From the NCBI RefSeq assembly GCF_031454155.1, contig NZ_JAVDQG010000003.1:310001-374000 (forward strand): a stretch of 64,000 bases of DNA. The letters are read 5' to 3'. Positions 1-8,175 of this stretch are shown one piece after another (position 1 is the stretch's first letter; the number at the start of each line of letters is the position of its first letter). Both the position numbers and the translations under genes were made by a program. This DNA is from Desmospora profundinema (GTDB taxonomy: Bacteria > Bacillota > Bacilli > Thermoactinomycetales > DSM-45169). The notes beneath the pieces were generated by a model that worked only from the letters and a program-made list of their open reading frames with translations, made no database searches and was not told the origin of the DNA.

Positions 1-2
1 AT

Positions 3-1157
3 CCCGATCTGGAGGTGGAGTTGCGGGAACAGTCGTCCTTTGAAGCGGCGGGTGCACCCAATACTCTGGAATTTACCCTCAGTGGAAGTGCCGCCGACCT
101 GGATGAGTGGGCCGATGAGGTGGGACGTGTCCTTCTCGATGTGGAAGGCGTGCAGGAGGTGACCGATTCCCGCCAGGAGACGCGCCCCGAGCTGCAAGTG
201 GTGGTGGATCGGAAAAAAGCGGAAGACAACGGCTTGGTTCCGGCGCAAGTGATTGCAGCCGTCTCGGAAGCGACACGGGGGGAAACGGTCACGCTGATGA
301 ACCTGAACGGTAGGGATATCCATGAAGTGTTCCTTCGTTACGAGAAGACATTCCGCCAGTCTCCGGAGAAGCTGAAAGACCTCCCGATTCCCACGGCCGG
401 CGACAGCCATGTGAAATTGTCGGAAGTGGCGGACGTGAAAGTGGAAGAGGGTCCCATTGTCATCAATCGCAGCAACTTGCAAGACAGCATCGAGTATCAG
501 GTTCAGTTTGACGATACGGATTTGGGAACCGTGGAGCGGGAAGTCACTGCCAAGCTTGATGAAATCGGTTTGCCCACGGAGATGGATGTCCAATTTACGG
601 GGAGTGCCGAGCTGTTTCAGGATGCCCTCGAAGACTTGACACTGGCTGCCGGGTTGGCGGTATTGTTTGTCTTTCTGGTGTTGGCTGCTCAATTTGAGTC
701 TTTCAAATATCCCTTTGTCATCATCTTGACACTGCCCCTAATGGTGATCGGGGTGGCACTCGCCTTGTTCTTCACCCAGACCCCGGTGGGAGTGACGGCG
801 ATGATCGGGGTGATCGTACTGGCTGGAATCGTGGTGAACAATGCGATTGTACTGGTGGATTATATCAACCAGTTGAAAGACCGCGGAATGGCCAGCTATG
901 ACGCCATTGTGGAAGCCAGCTTGACCCGTGCGCGCCCTATTCTGATGACGGCCACCACCACCATCCTGGGGTTGATTCCTCTCTCCCTGGGTTTGGGAGA
1001 AGGGACGGAAATCCAACAGCCGCTTGCCATCGCCGTGATTGGCGGCCTTCTCTCCAGTACACTGCTCACTCTCGTGGTGATTCCCATCGTTTATTCCTGG
1101 TTCGATCCGGCAACGCGCCGGCTGAACAAACGGAAAAAGAAAGAGGCAACGGAGTAG
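3..1157 (+). CDS. RND-family multidrug/solute efflux permease, C-terminal part
   Basis: The reading frame is open to the left window edge, so this is the last 384 residues of a larger protein; RND permeases of the HAE1/AcrB type are about 1,050 residues. The visible part covers the second periplasmic-type porter domain, followed by five hydrophobic segments after about residue 210 (an AAGLAVLFVFLVLAAQF segment, then a run ending in GGLLSSTLLTLVVIPIVYSW), the standard C-terminal half of RND pumps. It would sit in the cytoplasmic membrane and export hydrophobic compounds using the proton gradient. In Gram-positives the closest known type is SwrC/YerP, so a surfactant or lipid exporter is possible, but substrate cannot be read from the sequence. 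A strong terminator follows the stop. Confidence 0.9.
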   Translation, partial: PDLEVELREQSSFEAAGAPNTLEFTLSGSAADLDEWADEVGRVLLDVEGVQEVTDSRQETRPELQVVVDRKKAEDNGLVPAQVIAAVSEATRGETVTLMNLNGRDIHEVFLRYEKTFRQSPEKLKDLPIPTAGDSHVKLSEVADVKVEEGPIVINRSNLQDSIEYQVQFDDTDLGTVEREVTAKLDEIGLPTEMDVQFTGSAELFQDALEDLTLAAGLAVLFVFLVLAAQFESFKYPFVIILTLPLMVIGVALALFFTQTPVGVTAMIGVIVLAGIVVNNAIVLVDYINQLKDRGMASYDAIVEASLTRARPILMTATTTILGLIPLSLGLGEGTEIQQPLAIAVIGGLLSSTLLTLVVIPIVYSWFDPATRRLNKRKKKEATE

Positions 1158-1198
1158 TGAGGAAACGCCCTTAGGGGTTTGCATCATTAAAATCAAGC

Positions 1199-1234
1199 AA
1201 ACACCCACTTTCTCAATGGAAGTGGGTGTTTCTT
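1199..1234 (+). terminator. Rho-independent terminator after the RND gene
   Basis: A perfect 12-bp stem (AAACACCCACTT paired with AAGTGGGTGTTT) with a 9-nt loop starts 42 bases after the RND stop codon. The T-run behind it is short (TTTCTT). Confidence 0.75.
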
Positions 1235-1495
1235 ATGTGAATCCGAAGATGGATATTCCTCTACTTTCACACTTCTTCACGGCGGTTAAAAGAAAGTGGT
1301 TCGGGTAGAGATTGGATCGTACGACCCTTTTGGGGATTTTTCGTTTGAGAGATAGTATATTATCCCAAGAAATAACGCAAATTTTTAAACAAAAGCACTA
1401 AAGAAAAACCTTGTTTTTGGCTTATATACGATAAGAGATTTGTTCAGTTACACTCTAACTGTGGTTGAAAACTTGCAAAAAAGGAGAGGTTGTCA
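1234..1495. other. Intergenic region, no gene seen
   Basis: About 260 bases without a convincing reading frame. It is AT-rich and contains a small inverted repeat (CAGTTA-5-TAACTG, 1445-1461) shortly before the next gene. Presumably it carries the promoter for the secreted coiled-coil gene, but I cannot choose a clear -35/-10 pair. Confidence 0.4.
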
Positions 1496-2095
1496 GTGAA
1501 AGGTAGCATTCTTCTTTCCCTGTCCACTGCGTTGGCGTTCGGTTTGGCGATTCCCACACCGGCATTCGCCGACAATCATCTCGATGTAAAAGAGAGTGTC
1601 AATGACACGGCAAAGCAAGTGCAAAACGAAGCGAACCAGGGTGTCGACCAAACCAGGGAAGAAGCCAACCAAGGGATCGACGAAGCCCAGAATCAAGTCG
1701 ACAATGCACAGGACCAGACCAATCAAACATCCGATAAAGCCCAAGAGGCGGCCAATCTGACCTTCGAAAAAGCGCTGAATCTGTTTAACCAGGAATGGGA
1801 CTGGGCGACCGATTATCTTCAGAACACGCAGGAAACGCTGACACTGGTGGTGGAACACACTGAAGGCAAGGTCGAGGAAACCCAAAAGAAAGTCGAGGAC
1901 CATGTGAACACGGCCAAGGATAAAGCAGAGGAAAAAGCCGATGAAGTGAAAGAAAAGGCGGAAGAAGAAACGGCCCCTTACGGTGATGCCGCCAAAAAGC
2001 AGGTAGAGGATACCCAGGATGCCTTGGAACAACAAAAGGAAATCATCGAGGGAGAGGTCCAACCGAAAGAGGAAGAAGAGCAACCGGAACAGTGA
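1496..2095 (+). CDS. Secreted coiled-coil protein, function unknown
   Basis: A 199-residue protein with an N-terminal signal peptide (a short positive start, hydrophobic core, and a probable cleavage after PTPAFA near residue 25). The mature part is almost entirely charged and polar with heptad-like spacing. It has repeated Asn-Gln-Gly-(Val/Ile)-Asp blocks at about residues 45-75 and long Lys/Glu-rich stretches (AKDKAEEKADEVKEKAEEE-type), as in LEA-like or apolipoprotein-like helices. The GTG at 1496 is preferred over an in-frame TTG at 1490 because AAGGAGAG lies 7 bases before it. The next gene, 57 bases downstream, also codes for an exported helical protein, so the two may act together at the cell surface. 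No enzymatic motif is visible. Confidence 0.75.
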   Translation: MKGSILLSLSTALAFGLAIPTPAFADNHLDVKESVNDTAKQVQNEANQGVDQTREEANQGIDEAQNQVDNAQDQTNQTSDKAQEAANLTFEKALNLFNQEWDWATDYLQNTQETLTLVVEHTEGKVEETQKKVEDHVNTAKDKAEEKADEVKEKAEEETAPYGDAAKKQVEDTQDALEQQKEIIEGEVQPKEEEEQPEQ

Positions 2096-2152
2096 TGGAA
2101 GCGGAAACCGATTCAGCGTAAACGAAACTGCCGACGGAAAGGAGAGCCCACT

Positions 2153-2671
2153 TTGGCCCACATGATTTGGAAGCGAGCGGGAATTCTTTCTCTCCTCGTC
2201 CCGGTGCTGTTGATTGCCGGGGGATGTTCCGAAAGCGCTTCGGATGCGGGATCTGCGGAAGAACCTTCGGGCGGGCAACGAGAGCAAGCCGCCGAACAGA
2301 CCGGAACATGGGCAAGTGCCACCCGGGATGCCATGGCCTTGGCCCATGAGGGGATTGAAACGATCGGCCAGGGGTTCTCTTCCTGGACAAACGACCCGCA
2401 ACAGGGGGGAGAAAAGGTCAAGGAAGGGATTCAAAAACTGGAGAACGCTTCGTCCCAATTGGAACAGACGACTCCCCCCGACTCCAACGAGGGTAAACAG
2501 CTTCACCAACAAGGGAAAGCGCTGGTCGAGGATTATATCGCACTTTCCGAGCAGGGTCTGAAAGCTGCTGAAGCAAAAGACGCACAAAAAATGAGTGACA
2601 TTGCCAACGAGCTGAAAGAGCTGAATCAAAAGCTGAAAGAATGGAACGCCAAAGTAAAAGAGATCGGCTAG
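2153..2671 (+). CDS. Small helical lipoprotein, function unknown
   Basis: A 172-residue protein with a lipoprotein signal peptide: positively charged start, hydrophobic stretch and a lipobox ending in IAGGC, with Cys near residue 25. After an acidic, Ser/Gly/Gln-rich linker it continues as amphipathic helices rich in Lys, Glu and Gln with no Cys or obvious catalytic motif. The TTG at 2153 is favoured because AAAGGAG ends 8 bases before it; the ATG at 2162 would be too far from this site. It follows the secreted coiled-coil gene and is closed by a strong terminator, so the two genes probably form one unit. A role as a membrane-anchored scaffold or stress protein is only a guess. Confidence 0.75.
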   Translation: MAHMIWKRAGILSLLVPVLLIAGGCSESASDAGSAEEPSGGQREQAAEQTGTWASATRDAMALAHEGIETIGQGFSSWTNDPQQGGEKVKEGIQKLENASSQLEQTTPPDSNEGKQLHQQGKALVEDYIALSEQGLKAAEAKDAQKMSDIANELKELNQKLKEWNAKVKEIG

Positions 2672-2741
2672 CATCAACCGGGCAACTCGGCTTTCCCCCC
2701 TAAGCTGTGAAGCTCGGACCCAATGGGATCTTTCACGTGGG

Positions 2742-2775
2742 AAACCCCGCCATGATCGGCGGGGTTTTCTTTTAT
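2742..2775 (+). terminator. Rho-independent terminator after the lipoprotein gene
   Basis: A 10-bp GC-rich stem (AAACCCCGCC / GGCGGGGTTT) with a 6-nt loop is followed by TTCTTTTATT. It closes the two-gene surface-protein unit. Confidence 0.85.
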
Positions 2776-2867
2776 TGAATGCTCTCGCCGCCTAAACTGG
2801 AAAAACGGTTTTAATACATGTTGAATACATAATCCTTGCGATCCAATCAGAGTAGGATACCTGTGTG

Positions 2868-3896
2868 TTAATTCAATTTCCGTAAATGCTCTTCCAGATC
2901 CGCTGCTGTTTCGATTTCAGCAACCGCTTCATACGACACAGAGAGGTTATATTTCAGATGTTCATAATAACTGCCTAAACTGGTTTTCTCTTTTCTCGGC
3001 TTTTCAGGCAGTGACTCTGCATAATAGGACACTTCAAACGTTACTTCATGAATACCTTGATCCTGGAAAAACTGTATGATCTCAAAAGCCCGTTCCAACT
3101 CTTCTTGTTTCCCTTGGTCATCGAGATCCCTAATCAACATAATGTCTACATGCTGTGTATATTTATCAGGGTATTTTTTTCGTATTTCGGCGTAATCCAT
3201 TACTTCACCATTGACCACTACGTCATCATCTAATGCATTGTTAACTCCTACGTTGCAGCTGTATATCCAGGCATCGGGATAAAACTGATCGATCAAGGGT
3301 TGTAATTCTTCACGAGATTGTTTGGATACTGACGAGTTTACATAGGTATCGTCAAAAGGTTTGGAACCGACCTTAAACACCGTGAACGTAAGGTCCGGAT
3401 TTGTTTTGGGATAAGCGTTAACACGATACGTACTAGTTGCAGCAGTATATCTGGGCTCCTCCGTTCCAAACTCTACGCCGTACTTATCCTTCAGATATAT
3501 TTTTGCTTCCTGCCTCACCTCAGACAAGGGTTCCGGCGGCTCGCTGCTGCCCGGCATCCATATCATTAACATCGTTCCCGTAAATGCAGAGTACAGTTGG
3601 ACACCATAACTGACCACCAGTGCAACTCCGATCTCCGCAACGGCACGTTTCCCTTTTAGAAACTCACGATTGATCGTTCCTTTTTCCATCAAAAGCGAGA
3701 CCACTAATGCATCCACAACCGCACCGAGGCGGATAACTCCGTAGAGCATCATAAGCCACACATTTCCCAAGGAAATCAGACCGAGTATCAGCTGAACGAT
3801 GATTAGGATAATCCCTTTGATTCGTTGCCCGTTATATAGCTGTCCAATACCCGAGAAGAGGATGGATAACAGGGTGGCGATTATAACATGGATCAT
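2868..3896 (-). CDS. Membrane protein with extracytoplasmic C-terminal domain, tandem copy 1
   Basis: A 342-residue protein. Residues 1-65 carry two hydrophobic segments with a TM2-like motif (SGIGQLYNGQRIKG), and a third hydrophobic segment lies at about 88-115. The rest is a soluble domain beginning near SEVRQEAKIYLKDKYG, resembling the mixed alpha/beta domain seen in YfjL-like Bacillus membrane proteins and lipoproteins. AAGGAGG lies 8 bases before the ATG. It is a close paralogue of the gene at 4069-5097, which precedes it on the same strand; both lie downstream of a lipase-fold gene. The central 258 bp is identical in the two copies, while a patch around residues 253-282 differs strongly. 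Function is unknown; an immunity or inhibitor role towards the lipase-like protein is an inference from gene order alone. Confidence 0.75.
   Translation of the reverse strand: MIHVIIATLLSILFSGIGQLYNGQRIKGIILIIVQLILGLISLGNVWLMMLYGVIRLGAVVDALVVSLLMEKGTINREFLKGKRAVAEIGVALVVSYGVQLYSAFTGTMLMIWMPGSSEPPEPLSEVRQEAKIYLKDKYGVEFGTEEPRYTAATSTYRVNAYPKTNPDLTFTVFKVGSKPFDDTYVNSSVSKQSREELQPLIDQFYPDAWIYSCNVGVNNALDDDVVVNGEVMDYAEIRKKYPDKYTQHVDIMLIRDLDDQGKQEELERAFEIIQFFQDQGIHEVTFEVSYYAESLPEKPRKEKTSLGSYYEHLKYNLSVSYEAVAEIETAADLEEHLRKLN
3334..3591 (-). repeat. 258-bp tract identical to 4535-4792
   Basis: Base-by-base comparison shows no difference between 3334-3591 and 4535-4792, whereas the sequences on both sides differ at synonymous and non-synonymous positions. 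This is the signature of recent gene conversion or recent duplication with selection on the flanks. Confidence 0.9.
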
Positions 3897-3972
3897 GAGT
3901 GATCCTCCTTAATGAAACCCCAGATAACAGATGATGGTTGTGAGACAAGGGGTAAGGATCTCATACCATGAT

Positions 3973-4014
3973 AGAACCCCGAACAGTCATACAGTCTCTC
4001 TGTTTCGGGGTTCT
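3973..4014 (-). terminator. Hairpin between the tandem paralogues
   Basis: AGAACCCCGAACAG pairs with CTGTTTCGGGGTTCT (one bulged base) across a loop of about 13 bases. It lies downstream of the gene at 4069-5097 on the minus strand. The T-run is better on the plus-strand side, so it is not a canonical minus-strand terminator and may only attenuate or protect the transcript end. Confidence 0.45.
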
Positions 4015-4068
4015 GTTTTCTAAGGAGGCTATAGAGATCTCACTTTACATCGAAGCAGGATACCTAAG

Positions 4069-5097
4069 TTAATTCAATTTCCGTAAATGCTCTTCCAGAT
4101 CTTCTACTGTTTCGATTTCAGCAATGTCGTTGGATGACAAAGAAATTTTATATTTCAGATGTTCATAATAACTGCCTAAACTCGTTTTCTCTTTCCTCGG
4201 CTTTTCAGGCAGCGACTCTGCATAAATCGACACTGACAAATTCACTTTTCTAATTCCTTTTTCTTTGAAATAATTTATAATCGTTAATATTTTTTTCATT
4301 TCCTCTTGTTTCCCTTGATCATCGAGATCCCTAATCACACTGATTTTTACATGCTGTGTATATTTATCAGGATATCTTTCCCGTATTTCGGTGTAATCCA
4401 TTACTTCACCGTTGAACACTACATCATCATCTAGCGCATTGTTAACTCCTACATTACATCGATATATCCAGACATCAGGATACAATTGGTCGATTAGCGG
4501 CTGTATTTCTTCACGTGCTTGTTTGGATACAGAGGAGTTTACATAGGTATCGTCAAAAGGTTTGGAACCGACCTTAAACACCGTGAACGTAAGGTCCGGA
4601 TTTGTTTTGGGATAAGCGTTAACACGATACGTACTAGTTGCAGCAGTATATCTGGGCTCCTCCGTTCCAAACTCTACGCCGTACTTATCCTTCAGATATA
4701 TTTTTGCTTCCTGCCTCACCTCAGACAAGGGTTCCGGCGGCTCGCTGCTGCCCGGCATCCATATCATTAACATCGTTCCCGTAAATGCAGAGGACAGTAG
4801 GACACCGTAACTGACAACCAGTGCAATTCCGATCTCCGCAACGGCACGTTTCCCTTTTAGAAACTCACGATTGATCGTTCCTTTTACCATCAAAAGTGAG
4901 ACCACTAATGCATCCACAACCGCACCGAGGCGGATAACCCCGTAGAGCATCATAAGCCACACATTTCCCAAGAAAATCAGACCGAGTATCAGCTGAACAA
5001 TGATCAGGATAATCCCTTTGATTCGTTGCCCGTTGTATAGTTGTCCAATACCCGAGAAGAGGATGGATAACAGGGTGGCGATGGCCACATGCTTCAT
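4069..5097 (-). CDS. Membrane protein with extracytoplasmic C-terminal domain, tandem copy 2
   Basis: A 342-residue paralogue of the gene at 2868-3896 with the same layout: two N-terminal hydrophobic segments, a third near residue 90, then a soluble domain ending in the same EDLEEHLRKLN-type tail. Differences concentrate in one block: residues after GKQEE read MKKILTIINYFKEKGIRKVN here and LERAFEIIQFFQDQGIHEVT in copy 1, between identical flanks. It starts 51 bases after the lipase-fold gene on the same strand, so co-transcription is likely. GGAGGGAACGA precedes the ATG. As for its twin, no enzymatic motif is visible. A partner or immunity function is suggested by position and duplication but is not demonstrated. 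Confidence 0.75.
   Translation of the reverse strand: MKHVAIATLLSILFSGIGQLYNGQRIKGIILIIVQLILGLIFLGNVWLMMLYGVIRLGAVVDALVVSLLMVKGTINREFLKGKRAVAEIGIALVVSYGVLLSSAFTGTMLMIWMPGSSEPPEPLSEVRQEAKIYLKDKYGVEFGTEEPRYTAATSTYRVNAYPKTNPDLTFTVFKVGSKPFDDTYVNSSVSKQAREEIQPLIDQLYPDVWIYRCNVGVNNALDDDVVFNGEVMDYTEIRERYPDKYTQHVKISVIRDLDDQGKQEEMKKILTIINYFKEKGIRKVNLSVSIYAESLPEKPRKEKTSLGSYYEHLKYKISLSSNDIAEIETVEDLEEHLRKLN
4535..4792 (-). repeat. 258-bp tract identical to 3334-3591
   Basis: Second member of the identical pair; it covers the end of the third membrane segment and the first half of the soluble domain of copy 2. Confidence 0.9.
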
Positions 5098-5148
5098 ATT
5101 CGTTCCCTCCCATATCAGAAACGGGGATCTGATGTTGTCCCCTTTTAT

Positions 5149-6360
5149 CTACCGGTCTAAATCGAAGTGACCATCCTCCTCGGCGAAAGGCTCTAGTTTT
5201 TCGACACCATGAGATTTAAAGTGATCACGGAGAAGCATTGCCAGTCTTGCATCCGGGAGATTATTGGATCGATTCGTAAGCTTATAATCATCCACCTTTA
5301 CAGGACCCTGTTTATGAAATTCATATGCTTCCCCCACATGGGTTCCATAGGTGCCAACCACATCATTTTTCATGGTATAGCTTTTTACAATATTATCATA
5401 TATACCTGATCGGTTGGCTTGATGTTGGTTTAAAGTCATGCTTTGGACACCGGGAGCATTATAGGTGAAGGTCGGGATTTTGTTTTCCAATGCCATTTTT
5501 TGTGCCAGATAACCTCCCAGTGAATGTCCTACCTGAACCACCTGGTATTCGTCCCCTTGGTAACTTGCCAAAGCCCGTTGATAAAACTCTCTGGCAGATT
5601 GATCTTGGTTTGCATCGACGCCTATCGTTAATTGATAGTTAGATTTAAGGTCTGCTTTATCTTTTAAGCCAGGATCGGTTCCTCTGTATGAGATAATCAC
5701 TTCGCCTGTATCTTTATTAAACAACACCCTACCTTGAAAACCATCTTTCTCATCCATAAATAAATCTTCATCCTCTTCCCAACCATCGCCTAAACGCCTA
5801 AACATCTCGTCTACATCGACATCTTTTTCATCATACGCCAACTGTGCAGCGGCCATTAGTTGATCATCGGATAAATCGACTTCTCCAGCTGTCCCATGAG
5901 GTCTTTTGCGTTCTTCTTTAAAAAATTCTTCAAGTGCTTGATGTGATTTTCTTTTATCCTTTTCTGGAGTTTGTTTGTGTCTCGGACCCGATACATTTAA
6001 TTGCGTTAGATTCGGCTGATCCTGATCAGTCCCCTGATAATCCGCCGTATTGATCTCATAGTCCGATTTGTCGGAGAACAAATTGGTCGGAGACGGCAAT
6101 GGTGGCAGCTCGATCTTGGGTAATGCAAACCATTTACGGCTGTCGGGGTTCTCATCGTCGATGGGAGCGTCGTCACATGCTTCTTGCATAATGGCACAAC
6201 CGATTTTCTCCTTGAGAGCGCTCTGGATTTTATCGCTTTCCATTACTTCCATGAGGATGATGGCCAGTAGAGCGGCTCCAGCCATGACGGCCACATACTC
6301 TATGACCTGTGAACCGCGTCGGTTAGACAACACATCCTTCATATTCTTAAAAATCTTCAA
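5149..6360 (-). CDS. Lipase class 3-like alpha/beta hydrolase with prepilin-like N terminus
   Basis: A 403-residue protein. The C-terminal half has a nucleophile elbow GHSLGG (Ser about 280), a preceding strand motif VIISYRGTDP typical of class 3 lipase/Mbeg1-like proteins, and later Asp and His residues (KNDVVGTYG, DHFKSHG) that could complete a triad. The N terminus is unusual: RRG-SQVIE followed by about 20 hydrophobic residues, i.e. a type IV/Flp prepilin-like cleavage site with Glu at position +5. Between lies a polar linker of about 120 residues. The likely start is the TTG at 6360 behind a GGGGGGAAAGGGA stretch; an ATG six codons in lacks a ribosome site. It heads a probable minus-strand unit with the two paralogous membrane proteins. 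Substrate is unknown. Confidence 0.7.
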   Translation of the reverse strand: MKIFKNMKDVLSNRRGSQVIEYVAVMAGAALLAIILMEVMESDKIQSALKEKIGCAIMQEACDDAPIDDENPDSRKWFALPKIELPPLPSPTNLFSDKSDYEINTADYQGTDQDQPNLTQLNVSGPRHKQTPEKDKRKSHQALEEFFKEERKRPHGTAGEVDLSDDQLMAAAQLAYDEKDVDVDEMFRRLGDGWEEDEDLFMDEKDGFQGRVLFNKDTGEVIISYRGTDPGLKDKADLKSNYQLTIGVDANQDQSAREFYQRALASYQGDEYQVVQVGHSLGGYLAQKMALENKIPTFTYNAPGVQSMTLNQHQANRSGIYDNIVKSYTMKNDVVGTYGTHVGEAYEFHKQGPVKVDDYKLTNRSNNLPDARLAMLLRDHFKSHGVEKLEPFAEEDGHFDLDR

Positions 6361-6693
6361 CAGTTCCCTTTCCCCCCTTTTTCTACAGAATGTGACAGAT
6401 CCATTTTATTGAAAGGGGGAAATAATTGGAATAGTACATAGGGTGTAATTGGTAGTATAAAAATAAAAAAACACGAAATGAGTGACTGGATCGCCACCAC
6501 GACAATTACTGGAACCCTCCATCCGCCTCCTCTTGATCCTGCCGATCATTCTCCGTTAGAAATGCAAGAAGTCCGATGCCCGCGGCACGGGAACCGGACT
6601 TCCTCTGATGACGATCTCTCGGTCTGAAGATGAATTCACGGACCCGGTGACGCGGGCTCGTGCCTTTTTATTTGATGCGCTTCTTTGCTCTCA
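6361..6693. other. Intergenic region between the lipase gene and pyrD
   Basis: About 330 bases without a supported gene. It should hold the promoter of the lipase-like unit (AT-rich part near 6400-6480) and the 3' end of the pyrD transcript, including the hairpin annotated separately at 6560-6603. Confidence 0.4.
6560..6603 (-). terminator. Possible pyrD terminator
   Basis: GAAGTCCG pairs with CGGACTTC (6568-6575 and 6595-6602) with a smaller CCCG/CGGG inner stem. On the minus strand it is followed by CTTGCATTTC, a weak T-rich tail. It lies about 90 bases beyond the pyrD stop. Confidence 0.45.
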
Positions 6694-7797
6694 TTACGCA
6701 TCGACTCCCACGGCCTCCGATACATGGGAAAATCCTTCCTTTTCCAACAGGTGCAGCAACTCCTCATTCACCCGTCGGGCGATTCCGGGGCCGCGGTAGA
6801 TCATGCCGGTGTAGATTTGAACCAGAGAAGCGCCGGCCTTGATTTTATCGAGGGCATCTTGTCCGTCAAAGATGCCGCCGACGCCGATGATCGGGGCTTT
6901 CCCCCCGGTTAAGCGGCGGACTTGGCGGATCATCGCCGTGGAACGGGCGGCGAGAGGGCGTCCGCTCAGGCCGCCGGTTTCCTCCCGGTGGCGGTGTTTG
7001 ATCCCCTCGCGGCTTAAGGTGGTGTTGGAGACGATCAGCCCGTCGATTCCCTGGGTCATGGCGATGGAGACGGCGTCTTCTAGTCCTTTTTCATCCAGAT
7101 CGGGAGCCACCTTTAATAGAAGCGGGCGGATTTCCCCCGTTTCCTGTTGCAGACGGTGCCGTTCGTCCATCACTTCCCTCAGCAGGGCCTCCAGGGAGTC
7201 GGCCTGTTGCAAATCCCGCAGTCCTTTGGTGTTGGGGGAGCTGATATTGATTACGAAGTAATCCCCTGACCGATACAGTGATCGCAGTCCTTTGCAGTAA
7301 TCGGCGGCGGCATCGTGGGCGGGGGTGTCTTTGTTTTTACCCAGGTTGATGCCGATGGGGATATCCGGCCGCTTCAGGCGGGAAAAAGACTGGCGGGCCG
7401 CTTCCACACCGGCGTTGTTAAAGCCCATCCGGTTGATCACCGCTTCGTCTTCCGGCAGCCGAAACAGGCGTGGACGGGGATTGCCCGGTTGGGGGAGGGG
7501 CGTTAAGGTCCCCACTTCTACAAAGCCGAACCCCCATGCCGCCAACGCCGGATAGACGGAGGCATGTTTATCAAAGCCGGCGGCCAGTCCAACCGGATTA
7601 GGGAAGCGAAGCCGGAGGCAGTCTACAGACAGAGAAGGGGCGTCGAGCCGGTGCTTCCATTGCAAGGCGGGTAACACGCCGGGGATGGTTTGGGTTACTT
7701 TCAAGCTGCGGATGGTCCACTCGTGGGCCGCTTCCGGGTCCAACCGGAACAGCCATGGTTTGAACAAGGCATACACGTTTCGAATAAGTCCTTTCAT
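6694..7797 (-). CDS. pyrD: Dihydroorotate dehydrogenase (quinone), class 2
   Basis: A 367-residue FMN enzyme that oxidises dihydroorotate to orotate, the fourth step of pyrimidine synthesis, passing electrons to quinone at the membrane. Visible class 2 features are the N-terminal helical extension (PWLFRLDPEAAHEW), NPVGLAAGFDK, INRMGFNN, INISSPNTKGLR with the catalytic Ser region, LLKVAPD and the FMN-phosphate motif IIGVGGIFDGQDA...GASLVQIYT. The ATG at 7797 aligns with the usual start of the family; an in-frame GTG at 7824 would add nine residues. It stands alone, away from a pyr operon, which is odd for Bacillales, where the class 1B enzyme normally sits in pyr; a class 2 enzyme elsewhere on the chromosome is known in some genera. 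Confidence 0.92.
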   Translation of the reverse strand: MKGLIRNVYALFKPWLFRLDPEAAHEWTIRSLKVTQTIPGVLPALQWKHRLDAPSLSVDCLRLRFPNPVGLAAGFDKHASVYPALAAWGFGFVEVGTLTPLPQPGNPRPRLFRLPEDEAVINRMGFNNAGVEAARQSFSRLKRPDIPIGINLGKNKDTPAHDAAADYCKGLRSLYRSGDYFVINISSPNTKGLRDLQQADSLEALLREVMDERHRLQQETGEIRPLLLKVAPDLDEKGLEDAVSIAMTQGIDGLIVSNTTLSREGIKHRHREETGGLSGRPLAARSTAMIRQVRRLTGGKAPIIGVGGIFDGQDALDKIKAGASLVQIYTGMIYRGPGIARRVNEELLHLLEKEGFSHVSEAVGVDA

Positions 7798-7860
7798 CCA
7801 GAAGTTCTGTTTGTAGGATACCACATTTCCCGAAAAGAACGTGACAGTCAGACCGGTTCC

Positions 7861-8004
7861 TTATGCCAAAAAACCAACCAACAGACAAAGCAGTCCCAAA
7901 ACCAGCATCTCCAAGCCCATGCTTTTTCCGCGGATGGCCAAAATGATTCCAGCCAATCCCAACAGAAAGCCTGCGGTTGTAAACAATGGTGCCAACCCTT
8001 CCAT
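7861..8004 (-). CDS. Small two-helix membrane protein
   Basis: A 47-residue protein made of two hydrophobic helices separated by a short basic turn (AIRGKSMG). The start is chosen at the ATG at 8004 because a strong AAGGAGG lies 6 bases before it; the longer in-frame version has no such signal. It sits upstream of pyrD on the same strand and could share its transcript. The family is not one I can name; a structural or regulatory membrane microprotein is likely. Confidence 0.6.
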   Translation of the reverse strand: MEGLAPLFTTAGFLLGLAGIILAIRGKSMGLEMLVLGLLCLLVGFLA

Positions 8005-8175
8005 GAAGTTTCCTCCTTCTCGCATCATTCTTAAGCAGGCCCAAGTCCTTGATGGATTCCCTTTCATTGTAACTTCTTTGCCTAATCCATGTTCTTATAA
8101 AATGATTCGCAGCGATTGCGTCGATTCGTGTCCCCCTTCGGAGTATAATGAAACGAAGAATGGGAGGGAATAGGC

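Noticed and set aside
1493-2677. 394-residue open frame on the minus strand opposite the secreted coiled-coil and lipoprotein genes
   Set aside because: Antisense shadow of repetitive, Lys/Glu-rich coding sequence; its Phe/Leu/Gly-rich content and lack of ribosome site speak against it.
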